Both the position numbers and the translations under genes were made by a program. Source: Janibacter sp. Soil728 (GTDB lineage Bacteria; Actinomycetota; Actinomycetes; Actinomycetales; Dermatophilaceae). Taken from it: a stretch of 64,000 nt of DNA. The notes beneath the pieces were generated by a model. It worked only from the letters and a program-made list of their open reading frames with translations. It did not search any database and was not told the DNA's origin. Of the stretch, positions 24,479-32,454 are shown one piece after another; within the stretch, counting starts at the first letter, position 1; every line of letters begins with the position of its first letter. The stretch lies in NCBI RefSeq assembly GCF_001428305.1, contig NZ_LMRZ01000001.1, forward strand, positions 186,289 through 250,288. Reading direction: 5' to 3'.

Positions 24479-25467
24479 GTGGTCGGCTCCTTCACGAAGG
24501 CCGTGGCTGTGGGCTTGGGCTCGTGGTCGGGTCCCGTTGATGTCCTCTTGGGACGCAGACCCCTGAGCAGCTGCGCAGCGCCGCCGGGGGCGAAGCGGAG
24601 CAGGAGGATGAGCAGGAGTCCCTCGAGGACGGCCTGCACCGCACCAGTCTTCTCGGCAATCGTCGGGTTCGTCGCCAACTGGCGCACGCTCTCCTGGAAG
24701 CCGATGAGGATCCCCGCGCCGAGGATGGCACCGAGGTTGGAGCCCACGCCGCCGAGGATGAGGGCGATGAACACCGTGAAGGTGACCTCGGCGTGGAAGA
24801 GGTCGGGGCTGGCGACCGTCGTGTACCAGAGATACATGGCACCGGCGGCACCGGAAATGCCCGCGCCGAGGAGGAAAGCCTGCAGACGGAGGCGGCGGAC
24901 GTTCTTGCCGGCCTGCACCGCCGCGATCTCGTCGTCCTGCAGGGCCAACAGGGCACGTCCGAAGGGTGCCCGAGTCACTCGGCTGACGATGAGCAGTGCG
25001 ACGATGACCAGTGCGGCGATGAGGCCGGCCAGGACCATCGGATAGGCCTCAGGCACTATCCGGGCACTCAACGGCTGCTCGATGCCGAGGAAACCCAGGG
25101 TCCCGTTGGTCACCGAGGTCGTGTTGGTCACGAGAGACCCGAACACCTCGGCGAAGGCGAAGGTCGTGAGGGCCAAGTACTCACCGCGCAGGCGTAGGCA
25201 TGGCCAGCCCGTGATCGCGGCGAAGAGGACGGCCGCGATCACCGCGCCGATCAGGCCCACCCATATCGGCTGGTCAAAGCCGAACTTGTATGTGTCGAAC
25301 TCCGTGGGAGGCGGCTGCGTGATAACCACATATGCGTATGCACCAGCGGTGAAGTACGCCACGATGCCAAAGTTGATCAGGCCGGCGTACCCCATCTGCA
25401 CGTTGAGTGCGAGGGCGAGGAGGGCGAAGATGCCCCCAAGCGTGATGGTCGCGATGATGAGGTCCAT
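24475..25467 (-). CDS. ABC importer permease (LivM family)
   Basis: This 330-residue membrane protein has about nine hydrophobic segments and the family pattern NVQMGYAGLINFGIVAYFTAGAY near residue 23. The cytoplasmic coupling loop FGRALLALQDDEIAA is near residue 168. It lies 1 bp after the livH-like stop. The C-terminal extension after about residue 295 is hydrophilic and Pro/Thr-rich. Together with the LivH-like protein it forms the channel. Confidence 0.88.
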   Translation of the reverse strand: MDLIIATITLGGIFALLALALNVQMGYAGLINFGIVAYFTAGAYAYVVITQPPPTEFDTYKFGFDQPIWVGLIGAVIAAVLFAAITGWPCLRLRGEYLALTTFAFAEVFGSLVTNTTSVTNGTLGFLGIEQPLSARIVPEAYPMVLAGLIAALVIVALLIVSRVTRAPFGRALLALQDDEIAAVQAGKNVRRLRLQAFLLGAGISGAAGAMYLWYTTVASPDLFHAEVTFTVFIALILGGVGSNLGAILGAGILIGFQESVRQLATNPTIAEKTGAVQAVLEGLLLILLLRFAPGGAAQLLRGLRPKRTSTGPDHEPKPTATAFVKEPTT

Positions 25468-25468
25468 G

Positions 25469-26329
25469 TCAGGCCACCCGCACCTTCTTGCCGAAGAGAC
25501 CCTGCGGCCGGAACAGCAACACGGCGATGATGATCAGGAAGGCCACGGCGGTGCGGTACCCCGAGGGAACGATCAGCGTTGACAGGTCCATGGCGATGCC
25601 GATGGTGAAGGCAGCGATCGCCACCCCGTAGACCGACCCCAGGCCAGCGAGGATGGACACTGCGAGGATCAGCAGGATCTGCGCGAAGGCCAAGTCCGTG
25701 GTGAGCGTGCCCATCATCCCCAGGCATACGCCGCCGAGGGCTGCTAGCGCGGAGGCAATGATCCACACGTCGCGCGTGGCTCGCCGCACATTGATGCCGC
25801 GGATCTCCGCCAGCTCACGGTTGTCGGCGATCGCCCGCACGGATGCCCCTGCCTGCGTCCGCGAGAGGAACAGGTGCAGCGCAAGGAAGGCCAGTCCCGC
25901 CAGAGCCACGATCGCCACCTGGTAGGGCGTGACGTTGACGCCGGCAACCTTCCAAGAGTCGAGTCGCGGGAGCGCGTAACTCTTCGTCCCAGGGCTGACG
26001 ACGATCTCGGTGATGCCCTGCAGGAGATATACCACGCCCACCGAAAGGATGAGGAGGATCTCGGGCCCTCTTGCCAGCATCGACTCGAACACCGTGCGAC
26101 CGATGAACCATCCGAGGCAGCCCACAGCCGCGATGCTCACGACAGCCGCGATGATGAAGTTCAACCCGACTTCAACACTCAGGTAGTAGGTCATCAGTGC
26201 GCCAACAGCCATGTACTCCGCGTGAGCGATGTTGAGGAACTTGTTCACCCGGCTCGTCAGAGCGAACCCAAGTGTTGCGATGAGGAGAAATGCGCCGCTA
26301 ACGACGCCGAACCAGAGGTAACTAAGCAT
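25469..26329 (-). CDS. ABC importer permease (LivH family)
   Basis: About 286 residues with eight or so hydrophobic segments. The LivH pattern RVNKFLNIAHAEYMAVGALMTYYL is near residue 27. The coupling segment GASVRAIADNRELAEIRGIN is near residue 160. I take ATG 26329 as the start. A TTG at 26338 in the same frame is possible, but its AAGG lies too close. It is first in the operon livH-M-G-F-K, with a promoter and operator site 5 directly upstream. The gene order matches importers of branched-chain amino acids, ureas or aromatic acids. Confidence 0.85.
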   Translation of the reverse strand: MLSYLWFGVVSGAFLLIATLGFALTSRVNKFLNIAHAEYMAVGALMTYYLSVEVGLNFIIAAVVSIAAVGCLGWFIGRTVFESMLARGPEILLILSVGVVYLLQGITEIVVSPGTKSYALPRLDSWKVAGVNVTPYQVAIVALAGLAFLALHLFLSRTQAGASVRAIADNRELAEIRGINVRRATRDVWIIASALAALGGVCLGMMGTLTTDLAFAQILLILAVSILAGLGSVYGVAIAAFTIGIAMDLSTLIVPSGYRTAVAFLIIIAVLLFRPQGLFGKKVRVA

Positions 26330-26348
26330 GCAGTCCAACCTGCCTTCT

Positions 26349-26361
26349 GAATACGGTATAC
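26349..26361. promoter_or_regulatory. Island operator site 5 upstream of the ABC importer operon
   Basis: GAATAC-G-GTATAC matches the consensus GAATAC-N-GTATTC with one mismatch, the best match in the window. It begins 20 bp upstream of the livH ATG and, as at site 1, lies 3 bp from the predicted -10 box. Confidence 0.65.
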
Positions 26362-26364
26362 GGA

Positions 26365-26393
26365 ATTGTGCATGAGGAAGGTCACACGGTCAA
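26365..26393 (-). promoter_or_regulatory. Predicted promoter of the ABC importer operon
   Basis: On the minus strand, TTGACC (26393-26388) and CACAAT (26370-26365) are separated by 17 bp. The operator follows 3 bp after the -10 element, the same spacing seen at the 5904 promoter. Confidence 0.5.
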
Positions 26394-26540
26394 CCCCTTC
26401 ACGACAGGTCCGAGACATCGCCGCGACGACATCCGTGTCGGCAATCCGGCGGCCTCAACCGCCAGGCCTACGTCGAGCGGGCCGACGCACCCGGCCCGAC
26501 CGCCCGCATCCCGGGTCTCGACAGGGCGGGTGCAATGGCG
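26394..26540. other. Non-coding or decayed segment at the right edge of the island
   Basis: No convincing gene lies between the importer promoter and the VOC remnant. Short open frames here do not resemble any family I know. The stretch is GC-rich without hairpins or repeats and is probably decayed coding DNA from the junction. Confidence 0.45.
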
Positions 26541-26704
26541 ACTAGAACTCCCTTCGCGCCGGACGGGATAGCGGACTAACGCTTGACCACGTCGTCGCGC
26601 ATCGGTGGTGTGGGCTGGACCGTCGACTCCAGGAGCAAGGCTTCGGCGGGCCCGTGTGGCGCACAAGCGATCTCGAGGCCACGCGCGAGCGCCTGATCCA
26701 GTAA
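26541..26704 (+). pseudogene. Decayed VOC (glyoxalase-like) gene remnant, homologue of 5135-5764
   Basis: Reading + from about 26582, the translation gives LDHVV, then LDRRLQEQGF, then WRTSDLEATRERLIQ and a stop. These blocks match the intact VOC protein at 5.1-5.8 kb (LDHVV, LDRRLEEHGF, WRTSDLAATRERLI) in the same order. About 18 and 30 residues between the blocks are missing. Nucleotide identity is obvious in the stretch GGCGCACAAGCGATCTCG. Only the second half of the gene remains, so it cannot be functional. It is in the same orientation as the intact copy, on the opposite side of the island. Confidence 0.8.
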
Positions 26705-26713
26705 CCCTCCTGA

Positions 26714-26773
26714 GTGCGCATCCCCTTGAGGTCGTGCGCACTCTGTGGCAATTTCCTCAAGGTCGTGCGCCAC
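26714..26773. repeat. Two copies of the dispersed 'DLKEMR' hairpin repeat
   Basis: On the minus strand, copy 1 (26714-26741) has arms GTGCGCA/TGCGCAC around a loop containing CGACCTCAAGG. Copy 2 (26745-26773) keeps the loop core but has arms GTGGC/GCCAC, so the pairing is preserved although the bases differ. Further copies lie in genes at 38.8 and 45.1 kb. Confidence 0.7.
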
Positions 26774-26808
26774 CCTGCACCTTTCGAGGGCGGGTGCAGA
26801 CTGGAGCC

Positions 26809-28071
26809 ATGGTCACCGCTGCACAGACCCTGCTGACCGACCTCGACGCCTTGGTCCCTGCGCACCTCGAGCTGTACAAGGACCTGCACAGCCACCCGGA
26901 GCTGAGCTTCCAGGAGCACCGCACCTCCGGGATCGTCGCCGACCGGCTGCGTGAGCTCGGCTACGAGGTGACGACCGACATCGGTCCGACCGGCCTGGTC
27001 GGGGTGCTGCGCAACGGCGAGGGCCCCACGGTCCTCTCCCGCGCGGACATGGATGCGCTGCCCGTGCTCGAGGAGAGCGGCCTGCCCTACGCCTCGACGG
27101 TCACCGCGATGGACACGGAGGGGCGCGAGGTCCCCGTCATGCACGCCTGCGGCCACGACATGCACGTCACCTGCCTGCTCGCCGCGGCGCAGCTGCTCGC
27201 GGAGCATCGCGAGACCTGGTCGGGCACCTTCATCGCCCTCTTCCAGCCTGCCGAGGAGGTGGGCACGGGCGCCGCCTCGATGGTCGAGGGCGGCCTGGCC
27301 ACCGCCATCCCGACTCCCGACGTGGCCCTGGGCCAGCACGTCATGGGACTGCCCCACGACACCGTCGCCAGCCGCCCCGGCCCGGCGATGTCGGCCGCCG
27401 ACAGCATCAGGATCACGGTGCACGGGCGTGGCACGCACGGGTCGATGCCGCACACGGGCATCGACGCCGTCCTGCTCGCGAGCTCGATCGTGGTGCGGCT
27501 GCAGGGGATCGTCGCGCGCGAGCTGGCGCCCGGTCAGTTCGGCGTCGTGACGGTCGGCAGCCTCCACGCAGGCTCCAAGAGCAATGTCATCCCCGCCCGG
27601 GCCACGCTCCTGCTCAACCTGCGCAGCTATGACGACGCGACCCGCGCCCAGCTGCGGGCGGCCGTCGAGCGGATCGTGCGGGCGGAGTGCGAGGCCTCCG
27701 GCTCGCCCACGCCGCCGGACATCGAGTACACCGATCCATTCCCGCTGACCGACAACTCCCCCGAGGTGCACGCGCGGGTGTCGGCGGCCTTCACCGAGCA
27801 CTTCGGGGACAAGGCCACCCCGATGGAGCCGTCCACGGGCAGCGAGGACTTCAGCGACATCCCGCGAGCTCTCGGTGCGCCGTACCTCTACTGGATCTGG
27901 GGCGGCTTCGACCCCGAGACCTACCATCGCGCGGAGGCCGAGGGCACGCTCAACTCGACGATCCCCGGCAACCACGCGAGCACCTTCGTCCCCGTCGCCG
28001 AGCCCACCCTGCGCACCGGCGCCAGCGCGATGACGGTGGCGGTCCTGGCCTACCTGGCGAAGGGGGCCTGA
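26809..28071 (+). CDS. M20-family metallopeptidase/amidohydrolase
   Basis: About 420 residues. The metal-binding motif ACGHDMH is near residue 114 and the catalytic EE pair sits in FQPAEEVGTG. The dimerisation domain carries GRGTHGSMPHTGID, and SEDFSD is near the C-terminus. This is the N-acyl-amino-acid amidohydrolase/IAA-amino-acid hydrolase (M20D) pattern. It would cleave an N-acylated amino acid or similar amide in the cytoplasm. ATG 26809 was chosen because homologues begin shortly before the DLHSHPELSFQEHRT block. The GGAG is rather close to it. The upstream in-frame extension comes from the VOC remnant and repeat. Confidence 0.85.
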   Translation: MVTAAQTLLTDLDALVPAHLELYKDLHSHPELSFQEHRTSGIVADRLRELGYEVTTDIGPTGLVGVLRNGEGPTVLSRADMDALPVLEESGLPYASTVTAMDTEGREVPVMHACGHDMHVTCLLAAAQLLAEHRETWSGTFIALFQPAEEVGTGAASMVEGGLATAIPTPDVALGQHVMGLPHDTVASRPGPAMSAADSIRITVHGRGTHGSMPHTGIDAVLLASSIVVRLQGIVARELAPGQFGVVTVGSLHAGSKSNVIPARATLLLNLRSYDDATRAQLRAAVERIVRAECEASGSPTPPDIEYTDPFPLTDNSPEVHARVSAAFTEHFGDKATPMEPSTGSEDFSDIPRALGAPYLYWIWGGFDPETYHRAEAEGTLNSTIPGNHASTFVPVAEPTLRTGASAMTVAVLAYLAKGA

Positions 28072-28143
28072 CCCCCTTCGTCCTCGGCGGGGCGGTTCAC
28101 CGCCCATTTGGTTGGTTGCGTCATGCAGGTATATAGTTGATGG

Positions 28144-28653
28144 GTGCACACAACCAACCCCGCCGTCGCGACCCACCTGCAGGAGACGCTGGGTCGGGTC
28201 TTCGGGCAGTTCGCCAGGATGATCGGGCGACGTCAGGCCACCGACCCGCAGGCCATGGGGCGCACGGACTACGTCCTGCTCGGCATCCTCGAGAACTGCC
28301 CGCACGAGGCCGGGATCCGCATCTCCAAGCTGGCCGCCGCCCTCGGGCACGACCTATCGACGATCAGCCGACGGGTCAGCCACCTCGAGGGGCAGGACCT
28401 CATCGAGCGCGCCCCCGACCCGAGCGACGGGCGCGCCTACACGGTGAGCCTCAGCCCTGCCGGCCGGACGGCGCTGCACGACGAGCGCATCGCCCGCACC
28501 GGTCTCCTGGGCGCGATCCTCGTCGACTGGCCAGAGGCGGACCTCGCCGACCTCGACCGTCTCCTCACCCGCCTCAGCGACGACCTCGCCACCGATGCCG
28601 AAGCCGCCCACCGCCCTTCGCCACTCCCCACCACCGCAAGGACCGCTTCATGA
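28144..28653 (+). CDS. MarR-family transcriptional regulator
   Basis: This 169-residue regulator has the winged helix ISKLAAALGHDLSTISRRVSHLEGQDLIERAPDPSDGRAYTVSLSPAG at residues 60-105, the MarR DxRD-like wing being DPSDGRAY. It starts at a GTG 3 bp after TTGATGG. Its stop overlaps the downstream exporter start (ATGA at 28650-28653). MarR proteins linked to DHA2 exporters normally repress their own operon and release on binding a phenolic or drug ligand. The AT-rich stretch GGTATATAGTTG at 28130 is a plausible operator/-10 region. Confidence 0.88.
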   Translation: MHTTNPAVATHLQETLGRVFGQFARMIGRRQATDPQAMGRTDYVLLGILENCPHEAGIRISKLAAALGHDLSTISRRVSHLEGQDLIERAPDPSDGRAYTVSLSPAGRTALHDERIARTGLLGAILVDWPEADLADLDRLLTRLSDDLATDAEAAHRPSPLPTTARTAS

Positions 28654-30284
28654 GCACGACAGCCCCCGCTCCCTACACGATGAGCAAGGAGCACCGGCGC
28701 GTCTTCATCGGGCTGATGCTCGGCATGCTCGTCGCCTCGGTCAGCCAGACCATCGTCGGTCCCGCACTGCCGCGCATCGTCGCCGAGCTCGGCGGCATGG
28801 ACCACTACAGCTGGGTCGCCACCGCGGCCATGCTCGTCTCCGCCGTCACCGTGCCGATCGTCGGCAAGCTGTCCGACCTCTACGGCCGCCGCACCTTCTA
28901 CATCGGCGGCATCATCGTCTTCATGGTCGGCACGATCTTCGCCGGCTTCGCCCAGAGCTTCTGGATGCTCGTCATCGCCCGTGGCATCCAAGGCCTCGGC
29001 ATGGGCACCCTGATGCCCCTGTCGCAGACCATCATCGGCGACATCATCCCGCCCCGTCAGCGCGGCAAGTACCAGGGCTTCATGGGCGCCGTCTTCGGCG
29101 TCACCTCGGTCGCCGGACCGCTGGCCGGCGGCGTCGTCACCGACCACCTGGGCTGGCGCTGGCTCTTCTTCGTCACCCTGCCGATCGGGCTGATCGCGCT
29201 GACCTTCATCGTCAAGTTCCTCCACATCCCGCACGAGCCACGCAAGGCGGTCATCGACTACAAGGGCATCGCGACCCTGTCGACCGCACTCGTCGCGCTG
29301 CTCGTCGCGGTCTCCTCCGGCGGCACGTCGTGGGCCTGGGGCTCGACCACCTCGCTCGCCCTCTTCGCCATCGCCATCGTCTCGGGCGTCGCCTTCGTCC
29401 TCATCCAGCTGCGCGCCGTGGAGCCGATCCTGCCGCTGCGCCTCTTCGCCGACCGCACGATCGCCCTGAGCCTGATCGCGTCCTTCGGTGTGGCCATCGT
29501 GATGTTCGGCTCGATCATCTACATCCCCGTCTACGCGCAGGGCGTCATCGGGGTCAACGCCACCAACTCCGGCCTGATCCTCATGCCGCTGATGCTCGGC
29601 TTCATCGTCTGCGGCATCCTCACCGGACTGCTCATCACCCGGACGGGCCACTACCGGCCCTTCATGCTCGCTGGCATCGCGATCATGGGCGGCGGTGTCT
29701 TCATGCTGACCCGCCTCACCCACGAGGCGACCGCCGGTCAGCTGACCCTGTCGATGGTCGTCCTCGGCATCGGGCTCGGCATGGCGATGCAGCAGTACAC
29801 GCTCATCGTGCAGAACGTCGTCTCGCGCAAGGACATGGGCGTGGCCACCGCGTCGACCCAGTTCTTCCGCAATGTCGGCTCGACCGTCGGCATCGCGGTC
29901 TACGGCACGATCATGGCCAGCGGCCTGGGTGAGCGGGTCGCCTCGCACCTGCCCGCCGGGCTCCCGTCCGACGCCACCTCGCACGTCGACGCCGGCGCCG
30001 TCCTGGACCCCACCGTGCTCAGCACGCTGCCCCCGCAGGTCGCCGACGCCGTGCGGTGGGGGCTGGCGCAGCAGCTCAGCGATGCCTTCATGATCGGTCT
30101 GCCGGTCCTGGCAGTCGTCTTCGTGGCAACGCTCTTCATCCCGCACACCCCGCTGCGCGAGAGCAACGAGGAGCACCCGGTCGAGGACGCGGGCCAGCAC
30201 GTGCTGGACGCCTACGCGTCGGAGTCGCCCGATGACGACCCCCGCAGCACCGAGCCCGCGATGGCGACGACCCCGCGGAGCTGA
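28650..30284 (+). CDS. DHA2 (EmrB/QacA-type) 14-TMS multidrug exporter
   Basis: This 544-residue protein has 14 predicted membrane segments. Motif A is GKLSDLYGRRTFY and motif C is GPLAGGVVTDHLGWRWLFFVTLPIG. RGIQGLGMGTLMPLSQTIIGD is typical of drug:H+ antiporters. The hydrophilic C-terminal tail of about 45 residues is Glu/Asp-rich. It is translationally coupled to the MarR regulator. It should export toxic organics in exchange for protons. The substrate is unknown. Confidence 0.88.
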   Translation: MSTTAPAPYTMSKEHRRVFIGLMLGMLVASVSQTIVGPALPRIVAELGGMDHYSWVATAAMLVSAVTVPIVGKLSDLYGRRTFYIGGIIVFMVGTIFAGFAQSFWMLVIARGIQGLGMGTLMPLSQTIIGDIIPPRQRGKYQGFMGAVFGVTSVAGPLAGGVVTDHLGWRWLFFVTLPIGLIALTFIVKFLHIPHEPRKAVIDYKGIATLSTALVALLVAVSSGGTSWAWGSTTSLALFAIAIVSGVAFVLIQLRAVEPILPLRLFADRTIALSLIASFGVAIVMFGSIIYIPVYAQGVIGVNATNSGLILMPLMLGFIVCGILTGLLITRTGHYRPFMLAGIAIMGGGVFMLTRLTHEATAGQLTLSMVVLGIGLGMAMQQYTLIVQNVVSRKDMGVATASTQFFRNVGSTVGIAVYGTIMASGLGERVASHLPAGLPSDATSHVDAGAVLDPTVLSTLPPQVADAVRWGLAQQLSDAFMIGLPVLAVVFVATLFIPHTPLRESNEEHPVEDAGQHVLDAYASESPDDDPRSTEPAMATTPRS

Positions 30285-30304
30285 GTCGCTCCCTTCGCCC
30301 GGCA

Positions 30305-30336
30305 CGGCCCCGTCCCCCACCCACGGGGCGGGGCCG
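30305..30336 (+). terminator. Terminator hairpin after the DHA2 exporter
   Basis: CGGCCCCG plus TCCCC on the left pairs with GGGGCGGGGCCG on the right, with one bulge and a loop of about 8 nt. It lies 20 bp after the exporter stop, before the convergent RluA-type gene. Confidence 0.65.
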
Positions 30337-30375
30337 AGCTCCACGGCGACCCACGCCAGAGTTACGTGCAGGTAG

Positions 30376-31290
30376 CTACGAGATCGGCAGCCGCCGGCCA
30401 CTGACGAAGCGACGCTCGCGGCCGTCGATCGGGTCCACGAGCTCCACGGTGCTGGCCAGGAGCTGCAGCGGCCGGGAGAAGTCGTCGATCGAGACGTCCT
30501 GCTCGACCGGGTAGAGCGGGTCGTTCACCATCGGGATGCCGAGGTCGTTCAGGTGGAGGCGCAGCTGGTGGGTCCGCCCCGTCTGCGGGGTCAGCCGGTA
30601 CACCGCCAGGTCGCCGACCCGGGACTCGACCTCGACGTGGGTCACCGCGTTGACCGGGGCATTGGGCACCACCTGGGCCTGCAGCACCCCACGCGTCTTG
30701 TGGATGTGGTTGCGGACCGTGAGGGGGAAGACCAGGTCCTCGCGCCAGGGCGCCAGCGCCAGGTAGGTCTTGCGCACCTGCCGGTCGGCGAAGAGCGTCT
30801 GGTACGGCCCGCGCCACCGGCGCTCCGTGGCCAGCATGAGGACGCCGGACGTCACCCGGTCCAGACGGTGCAGCGGGGAGAGCTCGGGCAGACCCAGCTC
30901 GTCACGCAGCCGGACCACCACGCTCTGCCGGACGTGCCGGCCTCGCGGGATCGTCGAGAGGAAGGGCGGCTTGTCCACGACGACGAGCCGCTCGTCGCGG
31001 TGGAGGACGGTCACCTCACCCGGCACCTCGGCCTCGTCGCGCAGGTCGCGGTGGAACCACACGAAGGTGTGCGGACGGTAGTCGTCGTGCGCCAGGACCG
31101 CGCGGCCGTCGTCGTAGACGAACCGTGCGTCGGCGAGCATCCCCGCCACGTCGACCTCGTCGGGGCTCTTGTCCCTCAACCAGTCGGCCATCGTCGACCA
31201 CGGACGTGGGCGGCCGTGGTCGAGGTCGGGCGTGCGCACCCATGCGGCACTGAGTCCGTGGCGGGCAGGGAGGGGTGAACGAGGTGGCAC
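30376..31290 (-). CDS. RluA-family pseudouridine synthase
   Basis: This 304-residue protein has the catalytic motif HRLDRVTSGVLML, whose Asp isomerises uridine. It is followed by RWRGPYQTLFADRQVRKTYLAL and the C-terminal QTGRTHQLRLHL. The N-terminal part before VVDKPPFLSTIPRG is the extension seen in actinobacterial members. There is no S4 domain. The start is taken as GTG 31290, matching the PPRSPLPARHGL opening of homologues, though no clear Shine-Dalgarno site is present. The target (rRNA or tRNA uridine) cannot be assigned. Confidence 0.85.
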   Translation of the reverse strand: MPPRSPLPARHGLSAAWVRTPDLDHGRPRPWSTMADWLRDKSPDEVDVAGMLADARFVYDDGRAVLAHDDYRPHTFVWFHRDLRDEAEVPGEVTVLHRDERLVVVDKPPFLSTIPRGRHVRQSVVVRLRDELGLPELSPLHRLDRVTSGVLMLATERRWRGPYQTLFADRQVRKTYLALAPWREDLVFPLTVRNHIHKTRGVLQAQVVPNAPVNAVTHVEVESRVGDLAVYRLTPQTGRTHQLRLHLNDLGIPMVNDPLYPVEQDVSIDDFSRPLQLLASTVELVDPIDGRERRFVSGRRLPIS

Positions 31291-31343
31291 ATTCGCGAGA
31301 CTAGGCGCTGCACCCCACGACGGCGAAGGGGGCGGAATGTTTC

Positions 31344-31365
31344 AGTTTCAACTACTGTTGAGACA
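31344..31365. promoter_or_regulatory. Operator-like inverted repeat upstream of pirin
   Basis: TCAAC (31348-31352) and GTTGA (31357-31361) flank TACT, and the symmetry extends imperfectly outward (AGTTTCAAC/GTTGAGACA). It lies about 30 bp upstream of the pirin ATG, where a repressor could block transcription. Confidence 0.5.
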
Positions 31366-31392
31366 GGTGACCGCAACCCGAAGGAGCACCCG

Positions 31393-32415
31393 ATGCCCGC
31401 CGTGACCGTCGACAACATCCTCACCCTGCCCCGGGTGATCCAGCCGCTGCCCTACTCGGTGTCCCGGCCGGTCCTGTCCGTGAGCACCGCGCCCAAGAGC
31501 TTCGAGGGCGAGGGCTTCCCTGTCCGTCGAGCCTTCGCGGGCGTCGACACGGCGCGCCTCGACCCCTTCATCCACATGGACCAGATGGGCGAGGTCGAGT
31601 ACGCCCCCGGTGAGGCACGCGGTACGAGCTGGCACCCGCACCGCGGCTTCGAGACCGTCACCTACATCATCGACGGCACCTTCGCCCACGAGGACACCCA
31701 CGGTGGCGGCGGCCTGATCACCGACGGCGACACCCAGTGGATGACCGCTGGCTCGGGGCTGCTGCACATCGAGGCCCCGCCGGAGGAGCTCGTCGTGAGC
31801 GGTGGTCTCTTCAACGGTCTGCAGCTGTGGGTCAACCTGCCCAGCCACCAGAAGATGTCCGACCCGAAGTACCAGGACATCCGCTCCGGCCAGGTCGGGC
31901 TGCTCTCCAGCCATGACGGCGGCGCGCTCCTGCGCATCATCGCCGGCGAGCTCGACGGGCACGCCGGCCCCGGGATCACCACCACGCCGATCTCGATGAT
32001 CCACACGACGATCGCGCCCGGCGCGCGGATGCACATCCCGTGGCCCGAGGACTTCAACGGCCTCGCCTACGTCCTGTCCGGGCGGGGTGTCGTCGGTCCC
32101 GACCGGCGACCGATCGGCGAGGGTCAGCTCGCTGTCTTCGGCGCGGGTGGCGCACTCGAGATCGCGGCGGACGACCGGCAGGACTCGCGCAGCCCGTCGC
32201 TCGAGGTGGTTCTTCTCGGGGGTCGGCCGATCCGTGAGCCGGTGGCCGCCTACGGTCCCTTCGTCATGAACACCCGCGAGGAGCTCGTCACCGCCTTCGA
32301 GGACTTCCAGGCCGGGCGCCTCGGCGTCATCCCCAAGACGCCCAAGGTGCGTCCCGCCCTGGAGATCGCCGAGGCCATGAAGCACGGCGGGCACCCCGGT
32401 CACGACGTCCTCTGA
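31393..32415 (+). CDS. Pirin-family bicupin protein
   Basis: This 340-residue protein has the N-terminal cupin metal site HPHRGFETVTYIIDG (two His) and the second pair in HIEAPPE. That gives the three-His/one-Glu iron site of pirins. The C-terminal cupin is less conserved, as usual. Pirins act as quercetin 2,3-dioxygenases or redox-linked regulators. ATG 31393 follows AAGGAG. An inverted repeat upstream suggests a dedicated repressor. A bidirectional terminator separates it from the convergent lipoprotein gene. Confidence 0.9.
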   Translation: MPAVTVDNILTLPRVIQPLPYSVSRPVLSVSTAPKSFEGEGFPVRRAFAGVDTARLDPFIHMDQMGEVEYAPGEARGTSWHPHRGFETVTYIIDGTFAHEDTHGGGGLITDGDTQWMTAGSGLLHIEAPPEELVVSGGLFNGLQLWVNLPSHQKMSDPKYQDIRSGQVGLLSSHDGGALLRIIAGELDGHAGPGITTTPISMIHTTIAPGARMHIPWPEDFNGLAYVLSGRGVVGPDRRPIGEGQLAVFGAGGALEIAADDRQDSRSPSLEVVLLGGRPIREPVAAYGPFVMNTREELVTAFEDFQAGRLGVIPKTPKVRPALEIAEAMKHGGHPGHDVL

Positions 32416-32424
32416 GCCCGCAGG

Positions 32425-32454
32425 TCCCCCTTCACCCAACCGGGAGAAGGGGGA
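32425..32454. terminator. Bidirectional terminator between pirin and the lipoprotein gene
   Basis: TCCCCCTTC (32425-32433) and GAAGGGGGA (32446-32454) form a perfect 9-bp stem with a 12-nt loop between the two convergent stops. Confidence 0.75.

Noticed and set aside
26368-26571. Small gene between the importer and the VOC remnant
   Set aside because: No ribosome binding site, biased composition and no similarity to any family; it overlaps the remnant.
28137-28649. In-frame extension of the DHA2 exporter through the MarR gene
   Set aside because: The MarR frame has a clear HTH, and the exporter ATG at 28650 forms the usual ATGA overlap.
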